From: DATCHW01 sp036508135
GTDB lineage: Bacteria; Bacteroidota; Ignavibacteria; Tepidaquicellales; Tepidaquicellaceae
Assembly: GCA_036508135.1 (NCBI GenBank)
Contig: DATCHW010000259.1
Span: 248,001-312,000, forward strand
Direction of reading: 5' to 3'
Length of the DNA stretch: 64,000 nucleotides
Positions 46,382 to 55,453 of the stretch are shown here, piece by piece. Numbering within the stretch: position 1 is the first letter of the stretch; every line of letters starts with the position of its first letter. The notes beneath the pieces were generated by a model. It was not told the origin of the DNA and searched no databases. It saw nothing but the letters and a program-made list of their open reading frames with translations. The translations under genes and the position numbers were made by a program.

Positions 46382-48756
46382 TTTCCCGAATTTATATTTT
46401 TTCTGATTCTTTCTTTAAAACTAAAGAATATAATAGAAATTAAGGTCAAAGATAAAATGAATATAGAAATAAGTTTACCTTTACTAAATGAATCTGATTC
46501 ATAAATAAACTCAACTTTATGTATTCCTTTTTCCAGATAAATAGATCGCAAAGAGAAATCTGTTTTATATATCTCAGTTTCCTTCCCATCAATGAAAGCT
46601 TTCCATGCGGGATAATAAACTTCGCTTAAGAATAAGAAACCATTTTCATATGTTTCGGCTTCAATGAAAATTCTGTCATTTTTAAATTCTGCTATTTTAA
46701 CATTTGATTTTGGCATCGAAAGAGAATCTTTTAATAGTGGTAAACTAATATTAACGGGATTTTTTTCGAAGACCAGGGTTTTTTTATAATCGTATTCTTT
46801 ACTCTCCATATATTTCCTGAGTGCTGTAGTGTCGTCTTCAATAACTTTAATTTCATAAAACATTTTAACCCTGGGTAAATATCCCTGATTTAACTGAAAA
46901 GATGCTGTTTTTTTATTCTTATCAACTACTATATCATATTTGACATTCATTAAATCGTGAGTTTGCGAACTTTCATCATTAATTTTATTAAAAGGATAAA
47001 GTCTGTTTATCAACAAAGCACCATAACCTTCGATCAGGGGTATTCTGTCAATCATTCCCTGATTCCGTTGAAAATGCGAATATGAACCACCTTCAGGGAA
47101 ATATTTCCTCATACTTATACGAAAATATTCAGTTTTAAGTTCTTCCTTGAATTTTTTTGTATCCTGAATGTTTTGTGAAAATATTGTTTCGGGATTTCTG
47201 GAACCATTATTTAAATCACCCCAGATATAATATATTTCTGCGCAAAGCAAAATAATTAACAAAACTCCGAATAAATTCTTTCGAATTTTTTCTTTAAGAT
47301 ACAAAAGGATTAAACCTGCAAATAAAAGTAGAAACACAAAATAGACAGTATATTGTTTGCTTATCCAGGGCTGGATGTCTTTATTCTGGATGTCAGCAGG
47401 TTTGAAAAAACCTGAAATTACTAATATGAGAATAAACCCAAAAAGTGAAAATAAAAAAATGAAATATTTTGAAGAAAATAAATCTTTAGCAACATTCGTC
47501 TTTTTTAAAATTAAATCGAGTCCGTATGCGGTTAAAATTGATGCGGAAAAAGAATATAAATATAAGATATGCCCCGGATTTCGGAACCTGTTGAAAACCG
47601 GTAAAGTATCGAATAAGAGTTTTTGCAAAAAGAAGTTGCCTCCAAGAGCAAATAGCAGAGCAAACACTATAACCCCAGTAAGAAAAATATAAAATTTATA
47701 ATCCTCTTTTTTTCTTAAAGTATAGACGATAGCGGGAATCATAAGTATTACTGTAAGTACAGATATAAAAAGATTGGAAATTGAGAACATAAAAATCCCC
47801 TCGGAATGTTTAGCCCAATATTTTATATCAGTAAGTTCTGAATTTTCACTCCATACTCCGAATACTTTTGGAACAAAAAATGTAAAAAAATCCAATGGAT
47901 GTATTGAACCCTGCTTCGCGAATTCATAATCAAATGTGGCTCTATTAGAAAGACTTACAAACTCATTAGCAGGTAATAACTGTATAGCTGCTATACCAAA
48001 TGGAATAATCAAAAATAGAAGGAAAGATATGACAAGCTGCCTGCAAAATCTAAAATCTTTTTCTTTAATATTTGAAATGAATATAATAAGTATGTATACA
48101 GAAATGAATAAATAATTGAAAAAAGCAACCTGTGGATAACCGGATAAGATACATAGCGTCATAGATAAACCTGCAAATAAAATGAAAATATATTTTCGTG
48201 TTTCGACATACTTTAGCCAAAGTAGAAAAATCAGAGGAAACCAGGCAACAGCTTCTACGAGAGGCATATGGATCATATGGATAATCATATAACTTGAATA
48301 AGTAAATAAGATAGCGGTTATTATAGAAGATATATTCGAAAATTTTAATTGTTTCCCGAGAAAAAATGTAAAAATGGAGCAAATAAGATAATGAAAGATA
48401 ATAGTAAATTGCAACAATACGGGAGATAATTGGTCTGAACTTAGAAAGAACTTCAAGATATAATTAAAAGGATATAATACTGCAATTTGTAAATCTGCAA
48501 ATAAAGGCATTCCAGAAAATGTATATGGATTCCAGAAAGGGAATTCACCGGAGTTCAGCATCACTGCAGTCATTGTCTTACCCGGATAATACTGCTGGGC
48601 AAAGTCATCCCAGAGAAATGCTTTACCTAACAATAATTGAGAAAATAATATCAACCAGAAGACAAATAAAATCCCTATACAAAGCCAGACATTTTCAAGT
48701 ATATCTTTTTCGTGAGTTAAAGTGACTATTAGCTTTTTTGTTTTTACTTTTGCCAT
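46378..48756 (-). CDS. YfhO family membrane protein
   Basis: Large polytopic inner-membrane protein (792 residues) of the YfhO family, which shares the GT-C plan with polyprenyl-phosphate-sugar glycosyltransferases. There are about 12 hydrophobic segments. The first outer loop contains an acidic pair ('GKAFLWDDFAQQYYPGKT'), the position used for catalysis in GT-C enzymes. The C-terminal soluble part ends with the family hallmark 'SEVYYPAWKAFIDGKETEIY' and a final helix. In B. subtilis YfhO is linked to teichoic-acid glycosylation; a similar surface-glycan job here is an inference from its GT neighbours. It overlaps the GT2 gene by 13 bases and the GT9 gene by 4. Confidence 0.85.
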   Translation of the reverse strand: MAKVKTKKLIVTLTHEKDILENVWLCIGILFVFWLILFSQLLLGKAFLWDDFAQQYYPGKTMTAVMLNSGEFPFWNPYTFSGMPLFADLQIAVLYPFNYILKFFLSSDQLSPVLLQFTIIFHYLICSIFTFFLGKQLKFSNISSIITAILFTYSSYMIIHMIHMPLVEAVAWFPLIFLLWLKYVETRKYIFILFAGLSMTLCILSGYPQVAFFNYLFISVYILIIFISNIKEKDFRFCRQLVISFLLFLIIPFGIAAIQLLPANEFVSLSNRATFDYEFAKQGSIHPLDFFTFFVPKVFGVWSENSELTDIKYWAKHSEGIFMFSISNLFISVLTVILMIPAIVYTLRKKEDYKFYIFLTGVIVFALLFALGGNFFLQKLLFDTLPVFNRFRNPGHILYLYSFSASILTAYGLDLILKKTNVAKDLFSSKYFIFLFSLFGFILILVISGFFKPADIQNKDIQPWISKQYTVYFVFLLLFAGLILLYLKEKIRKNLFGVLLIILLCAEIYYIWGDLNNGSRNPETIFSQNIQDTKKFKEELKTEYFRISMRKYFPEGGSYSHFQRNQGMIDRIPLIEGYGALLINRLYPFNKINDESSQTHDLMNVKYDIVVDKNKKTASFQLNQGYLPRVKMFYEIKVIEDDTTALRKYMESKEYDYKKTLVFEKNPVNISLPLLKDSLSMPKSNVKIAEFKNDRIFIEAETYENGFLFLSEVYYPAWKAFIDGKETEIYKTDFSLRSIYLEKGIHKVEFIYESDSFSKGKLISIFILSLTLISIIFFSFKERIRKNINSGK

Positions 48757-50204
48757 AGACTAGACTTGTTTTTTTTGCAAGTAATTATGAACTGATAACC
48801 AAATAATCTTTTAAAAATGAACGAAAACAGAAAAAGAAATTGATTCAATATTTTACCAATATTTTTTTTAAGGATCTCAGGAAGGATTTCAATCACAGGA
48901 ATTGGTGAAACTTTGACATTTAATAATTCAAAATCATATTTCCTCAATAATTTTTTAATGGAACCGAGAGTAAAAAAGTGCAAATGAGTTCTATCCAGAA
49001 TTCCCCTATCAGAATACGGGAAACGTCCAAATAATAAATTTAACCTGATATAAATATTTGCTATATTCGGTAGAGAAATTATTAAATTTCCGTCATCTTT
49101 AAGAATATTTTTCACCTGCATTAAAATAGTCTCATAATCTGTAAGATGCTCAAGTATATCAAGGCATAGGACAAAATCAAATTTATGTCCCTGAAGTTCC
49201 GATGGAATTCCATCATTAAGATTATATTGATAATAATTGTTGAAATTATTTCTGATATTATCATTTTCGGAAATAAAATCAACTCCTGTTTTAAGATTGC
49301 TATTGCTGATATTAGAAGCAAAGAATCCCTCACCACAACCAATATCAAGAATTTTGAGGTTATTTTTAGACTTTAATTCTTTTAAGGCAATGTAATGGCT
49401 TGAATGCGGATATAATTTTAAAGGATAATTTATATAATACTCTGAATAAACAGGAGAATTAAGTTTCCCGCTAATTGTTTTTTTGTACTCCCTAACTGTT
49501 TTGTAAATATTTCTGGCATATCTCATACCGTTCACATAACATATTTCATCTCCGTAGTATGTAGGAATCGGAATTTCAGCAATACGAAGATTATTATGAT
49601 TTGCTTTAATAATAATCTGAGTATCAAAATGGAAATCATTTGAGCAATTGTCCAGTTTAATTTTCTTTAAGCCATCAATTGAATATGCCCTGTATCCGGA
49701 GTGAAATTCGGTTAAATCCATTTTCAACGAATAATTTTCATAAATTGACAGGATTCTGTTTCCCAAATATTTATAGAAAGGCATTCCTCCTTTTAAAGCA
49801 CCGCCGTATTTATTCATCATTCGAGACCCGAGAACAACCTCTGATTTCCCATCAACAATTGGTGTGTACATTTCACTCAATATTTCCGGTGCATATTGTC
49901 CATCCCCATGCAACAATACAACGATATCAAAGTCCTTCTCTATAAAATAACTAAATCCTTGTTTTTGATTTCCGCCATACCCAAGATTTTTATCATTGAG
50001 ATAAATATGAAGTTTTTCAAGTTTATGGACTTCTTTATATCCAAGTGAAAGCATATATGTATCGTCTTTGCTCGCATCGTCGAAAACGGCAATCTCATCT
50101 ATTTCTTCATAAACATTCTTAGGAATCCTATCAAGAACTTTTGTAAGCGTCGTTACAGCATTGTAAGCTACAATCAGAATTCCTATTTTTTTACCATCCT
50201 TCAT
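48744..50204 (-). CDS. GT2 glycosyltransferase fused to a SAM-dependent methyltransferase
   Basis: Two enzymes in one 486-residue chain. Residues 1 to about 245 are a GT2 glycosyltransferase of the dolichyl-phosphate-sugar synthase kind: 'GILIVAYNAVTTLTKVLDRI', 'IAVFDDASKDDTY', the DxD-like 'LHGDGQYAPEIL' and 'TEFHSGYRAYS'. Residues about 270-420 are a class I methyltransferase with 'ILDIGCGEGFFAS' (SAM loop), 'DFVLCLDILEHL' and 'LKDDGNLIISLPN', a UbiG/Methyltransf_11-like set. The expected product is a polyprenyl-phosphate sugar used by GT-C enzymes, together with methylation of a sugar or lipid. DUF2723 and YfhO, both GT-C-like, flank it on the same strand, which fits. Confidence 0.88.
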   Translation of the reverse strand: MKDGKKIGILIVAYNAVTTLTKVLDRIPKNVYEEIDEIAVFDDASKDDTYMLSLGYKEVHKLEKLHIYLNDKNLGYGGNQKQGFSYFIEKDFDIVVLLHGDGQYAPEILSEMYTPIVDGKSEVVLGSRMMNKYGGALKGGMPFYKYLGNRILSIYENYSLKMDLTEFHSGYRAYSIDGLKKIKLDNCSNDFHFDTQIIIKANHNNLRIAEIPIPTYYGDEICYVNGMRYARNIYKTVREYKKTISGKLNSPVYSEYYINYPLKLYPHSSHYIALKELKSKNNLKILDIGCGEGFFASNISNSNLKTGVDFISENDNIRNNFNNYYQYNLNDGIPSELQGHKFDFVLCLDILEHLTDYETILMQVKNILKDDGNLIISLPNIANIYIRLNLLFGRFPYSDRGILDRTHLHFFTLGSIKKLLRKYDFELLNVKVSPIPVIEILPEILKKNIGKILNQFLFLFSFIFKRLFGYQFIITCKKNKSSLWQK

Positions 50205-50238
50205 TTTTTCTTATTCTGCATTATTACATTTTTTATTT

Positions 50239-50271
50239 AAAAGCCCTTACTGCAAGGAAGTAAAGGCTTTT
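50239..50271 (-). terminator. Intrinsic terminator after the DUF2723 gene
   Basis: A 13-bp inverted repeat (50239-50251 and 50259-50271) with one G-U pair in the minus-strand transcript and a 7-base loop, ending in TTTT. It lies between the DUF2723 gene and the GT2-methyltransferase gene, so these may be separate transcripts or partly read through. Confidence 0.65.
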
Positions 50272-50297
50272 AAAATTTTATTGTTGATGTCTATTTA

Positions 50298-53036
50298 TCA
50301 AGGTTGGTTATTATATTTCTTTTCCTCTTCTGTATTTTTAGATGTATCTTTCTTATTTTGTCCGCCAGACATTTTCTGTTTTATAGATTCTTTTTTTTGA
50401 ATTATTGATGCATCATTAGGATTAGATTTGGAAATTACATCAAGAAGATTAAGAGCTCCCTGATAATTACCCTTAGCTTCATAAATATCCAATAATAATC
50501 TATAAGGATTAAAATACGATTGCGTGTTAATATTTTTCTTGGTTTTCAATTCTTCATTAATGGCTTTTTCTACATCATCTGCATAAAAATTAAATTTATT
50601 TATATCGCCAATTCTATAGTATAACATTGCGGCTTCATATTTCAGCCTGTAATCCATATCAACTGCATCTTTGGGGATTTCTTTTTCCATATGGTCTAAT
50701 ACTACTCCGGCTTCTTTGGATTGCGTTGAATCATCTGCATAATTATACGCTAATCTGATAAAGAGTGATCGATAAGTTTCGATCATTCTTTTTTGTGTTT
50801 CATCAAAGAATATATTACCTTTATCCAATCCTCTAAACATCATTCCATATTGAGGTGTTTTACTAGGATTAACAGGGTTGTCAAACAGGCATTTTCTCAT
50901 TAATGCACGATTCATAGCCACACTATTTGGATTGTTCAGATCTGTAGTTTTATAGGGAACAATTTTCAATGCCATTCCCTGCATTAGCATATAATCACCA
51001 AGCCCAACATAATTTTCCTCTGTAACTGTTACTGAGAAATAAACCGGTCTCTGCCATTTATTTGCTTTTAACATATCCATTACTATATAATCGTTTATCT
51101 TTAAAAATCCATAAGTCTGTTTTCCTTGCTGTTGACGAATAGTTGCCGCTACAGTATATTCGATTTTATCAGGTAGATTCGGTTTATTCTTCAGAGAATC
51201 AGGATAGGCAGATAATGGGATATCAAGGTAAAGTTTCTTTTTCTCATCCCATCCTCTTGATTGCATTTTCATCATATTATCATTTTTCAATTGTTCATCA
51301 GTATAAGTCATAGGAACTGTAAGTGCTCCATAAGGTTTTTCATTTTTCAATTGAAGGTTATACCAGTCAATCTGAGCTAATGAAAGGTTAATGATTCTAA
51401 CATCTTGTCTCACGCCGTATACAGCTTGTAAACACCATAATGGAAATGTGTCATTATCACCATTGGTTATTAGAATCGCATCTTTATCCACGCTTTGCAA
51501 AATATTATATGCATAATCAAAGGGTAAATAGTTACCTTCACGGGTTTGATATTTATAATTTACTCTGAGCATATTAATAGGAACAAAAATAAAAGAAGCA
51601 AGCAGAATGATGCTTGTAACGGGAACTGCTCCACCTCCTTTAATAAATTGTTTAGCCTGATCTATGATCGCTGCGACACCTAAACTAATCCACAAGGCGA
51701 AGGTCATAAAAGCTCCTTCGTAGAAATAATCTCTTTCCCGTGGTTGCGGATCCTGTTGATTCTGGTAAAGTGCCGTAAGAACTCCCATAATCAAGAACAT
51801 CCCGAGTAAAGCGAATCCAAGTTTCCAATCTTTTTTAAACTGATAAAATAGTCCAAGCATTCCTAAAAGGAATGGAACAGCAAAGAATTTACTGAAGTCA
51901 ACTCCATCACCCTGATTATATCCTGCTCTGCCTATAAACTGCCAGAATAGATAACGGTTAAACATTTCATTTATCTGATATCTCCACATAAAATCCATAT
52001 CGCTTGTATAGTTATTCCATGTTCGCTGGTGTTGTGGTTCATGTGAGTATCTCCTAGGCATTATTAAAGGTTGTTCTCCATACTGTTCACGATTCAGATA
52101 TGGTATTAATCGTTCAATTGTATCAGGATTATTTTCGTCAAGAGGTAAATCAGGCACACCAGATCTTTGAATAACGGAAATATAAGTTGAATAGCCTAGC
52201 AAAATTAAAAATAAAGATAAGAAAGCAAATATGACTGTTTTACTTTTATTTTTAAATATATAATAAACCGAAATAGCAGAAATTATCAGAAATACTAAAA
52301 TACCAAGTACGGTATTTTCACTCATTAGCATTGGATATTTTTGTCCGATAAGCCAAAAAACAAGAATAAATGCAACGGATGATGCTCCGATGGCTATTAG
52401 CAATGATTTAAAATTGTATTCAAATCTTTTGAAATAATACAACAATCCAACAATAGGTATCACCTGCAGAACTAATAAGTGTATTCCAAAAGCTAATCCC
52501 ACAACATACATCAGCATCAATAAATATTTATCACTTCCCGGTTCATCGGCCTTTTCCCACCAAAGCATCAAAAGATAAACGCAAATTACTGTAAGTAACG
52601 TACCGAAACCGTAAACTTCAGCCTCCAAAGCATTAAACCAGAAACTGTCACAAAAGCCAAATGCTAAAGCACCAATTATTGAAGAACCTGCAATTATTAA
52701 TATATCTGATGTTGATTTAGGAGTCCCTCTCCAATTTTTTATTAACTTCGTTGAGATTAAATATACCAACATAACAGATATTGCACTCGAAAATACTGAT
52801 AGCAAGTTCATTCTTAAGCCTATATCTGTTGCAGTTGGAAACATTGTAAAAATTTTGCCAACTAATATATGAAGAGGCGCGCCGGGAGGATGAGGCGTGG
52901 AAAGTGTAAAAGCACAAGCTAAAAACTCACCGCAATCCCAGAACGATAAAGTTGGTTGAACTGTCAATAAAAAAACGATACTTGAGAACAGAAAGACAAA
53001 CAGACCTGCAACTCGATTAACTATTTTATAATTCAT
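50298..53036 (-). CDS. DUF2723 (TMEM260-like) membrane glycosyltransferase with C-terminal TPR
   Basis: GT-C fold membrane protein of 912 residues. After the first helix comes 'PTLSFWDCGEFLACAFTLST' followed by 'PHPPGAPLHILVGKIF', the DUF2723 signature; the acidic residues of 'WDCGE' are where GT-C enzymes bind metal or act as base. About 12 membrane segments follow, then a soluble domain and at about 780-890 helical TPR-like repeats ('KFNFYADDVEKAINEELKTK', 'GNYQGALNLLDVI'). The tail is lysine- and glutamate-rich. The human member TMEM260 is a protein O-mannosyltransferase, so O-glycosylation of exported proteins is a plausible role; this is inference. It is 99 bases downstream of clpP. Confidence 0.85.
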   Translation of the reverse strand: MNYKIVNRVAGLFVFLFSSIVFLLTVQPTLSFWDCGEFLACAFTLSTPHPPGAPLHILVGKIFTMFPTATDIGLRMNLLSVFSSAISVMLVYLISTKLIKNWRGTPKSTSDILIIAGSSIIGALAFGFCDSFWFNALEAEVYGFGTLLTVICVYLLMLWWEKADEPGSDKYLLMLMYVVGLAFGIHLLVLQVIPIVGLLYYFKRFEYNFKSLLIAIGASSVAFILVFWLIGQKYPMLMSENTVLGILVFLIISAISVYYIFKNKSKTVIFAFLSLFLILLGYSTYISVIQRSGVPDLPLDENNPDTIERLIPYLNREQYGEQPLIMPRRYSHEPQHQRTWNNYTSDMDFMWRYQINEMFNRYLFWQFIGRAGYNQGDGVDFSKFFAVPFLLGMLGLFYQFKKDWKLGFALLGMFLIMGVLTALYQNQQDPQPRERDYFYEGAFMTFALWISLGVAAIIDQAKQFIKGGGAVPVTSIILLASFIFVPINMLRVNYKYQTREGNYLPFDYAYNILQSVDKDAILITNGDNDTFPLWCLQAVYGVRQDVRIINLSLAQIDWYNLQLKNEKPYGALTVPMTYTDEQLKNDNMMKMQSRGWDEKKKLYLDIPLSAYPDSLKNKPNLPDKIEYTVAATIRQQQGKQTYGFLKINDYIVMDMLKANKWQRPVYFSVTVTEENYVGLGDYMLMQGMALKIVPYKTTDLNNPNSVAMNRALMRKCLFDNPVNPSKTPQYGMMFRGLDKGNIFFDETQKRMIETYRSLFIRLAYNYADDSTQSKEAGVVLDHMEKEIPKDAVDMDYRLKYEAAMLYYRIGDINKFNFYADDVEKAINEELKTKKNINTQSYFNPYRLLLDIYEAKGNYQGALNLLDVISKSNPNDASIIQKKESIKQKMSGGQNKKDTSKNTEEEKKYNNQP

Positions 53037-53135
53037 TTTAAAAATTAAAATAATAAATTTTGAATTTACTTATATTTACATTCTTTTTCAAGATAGAAAC
53101 TTTATTAAAAGATAATCAGAAACGGTTGTTAATTA

Positions 53136-53813
53136 TTACCCTTTTTTTTCTGGTTTTTCTCTTTTACTGAGTATCAAATCAATCAGTCCGTAATTTTTTG
53201 CCTCTTCTGAACTCATATAATTATCTCTTTCGGCATCTTTAGCAATCTGCTCTACAGTTTTCCCTGTATGATGTGAAATAATCTTATAAATCGTATCTCT
53301 CGTTCTGATCATTTCCTTAGTATAAATTTCTATATCTGTTGTTTGGCCTTGCGTACCACCTAAAGGCTGATGCATCAATATTTTCGAGTGCGGTAAAGCA
53401 ATTCTTTTGTTTTTTGCTCCGCCTGTAAGCAATATCTGCCCCATTGATGCCGCTAGTCCCACACAAGTTGTTGAAACATCAGACCTTATGTAACTCATAG
53501 TATCATAGATTGCGAGGCCTGCTGAAACGCTTCCTCCGGGAGAATTAATGTATAATAAAATATCTTTATCAGGATCTTCATATTCCAGAAATAATAACTG
53601 AGCAACTATTAATGAGGCGATTTCGTCAAATATCGGAGACCCAAGAAATATTAATCTTTCTTTTAGTAATCTCGAATATATATCATAAGCACGTTCTCCG
53701 TGTGAAGTTGATTCGACAACGATCGGCACCAATTGATTTTTTAAGGGCTGAACTTTATTCAAGCCCTGAGTTATGAAATCCTCATTTCTTTTAATTATAC
53801 TTATAAAATCCAT
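53136..53813 (-). CDS. clpP: ATP-dependent Clp protease proteolytic subunit
   Basis: Serine peptidase chamber of ClpXP/ClpAP. The catalytic triad is S123 in 'GLAASMGQ', H148 in 'LMHQPLGG' and D197 in 'AERDNYMSS'. The substrate-binding strand is '[18 protein letters not shown]'. A 25-30 residue N-terminal leader precedes the mature start at '[20 protein letters not shown]'; in relatives such a leader is autoprocessed. It is 225 residues. Trigger factor lies 15 bases upstream, the common tig-clpP pairing, but clpX does not follow. Confidence 0.97.
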   Translation of the reverse strand: MDFISIIKRNEDFITQGLNKVQPLKNQLVPIVVESTSHGERAYDIYSRLLKERLIFLGSPIFDEIASLIVAQLLFLEYEDPDKDILLYINSPGGSVSAGLAIYDTMSYIRSDVSTTCVGLAASMGQILLTGGAKNKRIALPHSKILMHQPLGGTQGQTTDIEIYTKEMIRTRDTIYKIISHHTGKTVEQIAKDAERDNYMSSEEAKNYGLIDLILSKREKPEKKG

Positions 53814-53828
53814 TTTATTATGATTTAT

Positions 53829-55121
53829 TTATGAAATAATTTCTTCTTCAGTATTTTTTTTACTTAAATCTATTTCAATTTCTTTGATGTTTGCATTTGT
53901 TGTTAGAAATTCAAATATTTTATCTTCGAGAATTGAATATTTTACATCATTATTTTCTTTATATGTTTTCACTAATACTTCCGCTTCAAGCGGCAAATTA
54001 TAAATTTTAATGTTTTTTTTCGCAAATTTCAGAAAATCGTCATCTGAAACTTCTATCTTTTCAAGTTCAATCAGTTTTTCTCTGAAGAAAAACCATTTTG
54101 CCTGTTTAATAGCATCGACTCTTCGTGATTTCTTATACTCTTCATCTTGTTCCTTCGTAAATTTCGCCTTTTTATACATTTTTTTATAGTCTTCAAGGTA
54201 TCCGCTTAATATACTTTCAATGAATTTCTCAGGTATTTCAATTTCATTCAGTTTGATAATTTCACTTATTATATCTTTTTCTAATTTCTTATCAGATATA
54301 CTTTTATAATAATTAATTATTTCATCTTTAATAAAACTTCTGAATTCATCTTCGGTTTTGAATTCTTTACCTGTGGCTTTTTTAAAAAACTCTTCCTTCA
54401 ATTCAGGATATGTGATTTTTTCAACCTTTGTACAGGTAATTTTAACTTTTTTTGGATTTCCATCTGCATTCTTAGTTTCAATAATGCGTTCCTCGTTCTC
54501 TTTAATATCTTTCAAACCTTCTTTAAATTCAGGAAATATGTTTTTATTTCCGAGATATATTTTAGTATCTTTTGTCGTATCCCCTACCATAATACTACCG
54601 GATTCATCCAACCCCTGAGTATCTATAGTTACCCTATACTCATCACTTAATGCTTGTGCATCAATATCGTACTGAGCGAAGTTAAACATAATATTTTTAA
54701 TTTCGTCGTCCACAATTGAATCACTAATGAAATATTTATCTCTCGAGAGTTCTAAATTTTTATAGTTTATAAGTTCCGCTTCAGGAAAAACTTCAAAAAT
54801 TATTTTAAAAGTTAGTTGTTCTTTTGGTTTATAGTCTATATCTACAAGGCTGCCTTTGTCGATAATATGAATATGATTTTCATCAAGGTAATGAATAAAT
54901 ACTTCGTTAGCAATGTCTTCTAATGATGAGTATTCAATGTTATCTGAATACAATTTTTTCACCATATTTAGCGGTGCTTTACCTTTTCTAAAACCCGGTA
55001 TGGTAACTTTTTTTCTGTATTCTATTATTGCCTTCTCGAAATGAGGCGTAAGTTCTTCATAGTTAAGAACAGCACCGAATTCTCTTTTACAATTCTCTAA
55101 ATTCTTAAGGTTTAAATCCAT
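53829..55121 (-). CDS. tig: Trigger factor (ribosome-bound chaperone)
   Basis: Peptidyl-prolyl isomerase chaperone that meets nascent chains. The ribosome-binding domain (1-115) contains 'TIPGFRKGKAPLNMVKKLY' (the G-F-R-K-G contact). A divergent FKBP-type domain follows (about 150-235, 'TIDTQGLDESGSI', 'NIFPEFKEGLKDI'), and then the long helical C-terminal domain with alternating K/E. Length 430 is normal. Paired with clpP 15 bases downstream. Confidence 0.94.
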   Translation of the reverse strand: MDLNLKNLENCKREFGAVLNYEELTPHFEKAIIEYRKKVTIPGFRKGKAPLNMVKKLYSDNIEYSSLEDIANEVFIHYLDENHIHIIDKGSLVDIDYKPKEQLTFKIIFEVFPEAELINYKNLELSRDKYFISDSIVDDEIKNIMFNFAQYDIDAQALSDEYRVTIDTQGLDESGSIMVGDTTKDTKIYLGNKNIFPEFKEGLKDIKENEERIIETKNADGNPKKVKITCTKVEKITYPELKEEFFKKATGKEFKTEDEFRSFIKDEIINYYKSISDKKLEKDIISEIIKLNEIEIPEKFIESILSGYLEDYKKMYKKAKFTKEQDEEYKKSRRVDAIKQAKWFFFREKLIELEKIEVSDDDFLKFAKKNIKIYNLPLEAEVLVKTYKENNDVKYSILEDKIFEFLTTNANIKEIEIDLSKKNTEEEIIS

Positions 55122-55453
55122 GTTTCAAACAGTTTTATTATAAAAAATTTAAAATACAACAATGAATTTGAATTCTCAATGAACTTTAGAGTATACTCGT
55201 TTATTAATTTTTACCGGAAATATTTAGGTTTTAATTGATTGACTAATTGGGAACTTTAATTTTTCGAAGGATTACATCATGTTTATACTAAATTAATTTA
55301 CATTTAAAATGTAAATTAAAATATATAGCTTTGTATTATAAATCAATATAATTAGGATTTGAGATTCAACCAATGTTATAAAACAACAAATTTTTACAAG
55401 GCATATTTATATCTAAAATCAATTTCTTTAATAAATAAATTAATTAAGTTAAA
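55122..55453. other. Divergent intergenic region tig / C25 protease
   Basis: A very AT-rich 332-base spacer that must carry both promoters. It contains an 11-bp perfect inverted repeat and a TAGCTTTG box (listed separately). I see no hairpin with a T-tract, no tRNA and no open frame of note. The tig side offers TTG-N20-TATTTTAA, only a partial match to the Bacteroidota pattern. Confidence 0.6.
55293..55333 (+). promoter_or_regulatory. Inverted repeat and -7-like box upstream of the C25 protease
   Basis: An 11-bp perfect inverted repeat (55293-55303 and 55309-55319, arm TTAATTTACAT, 5-base centre) ends seven bases before TAGCTTTG at 55326-55333, a match to the Bacteroidota -7 box TAnnTTTG. 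The repeat covers the place where the -33 contact would be, so it could be an operator for a dimeric regulator. No clear TTG is found at -33. Predicted transcription would leave a leader of about 115 bases. Confidence 0.4.
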
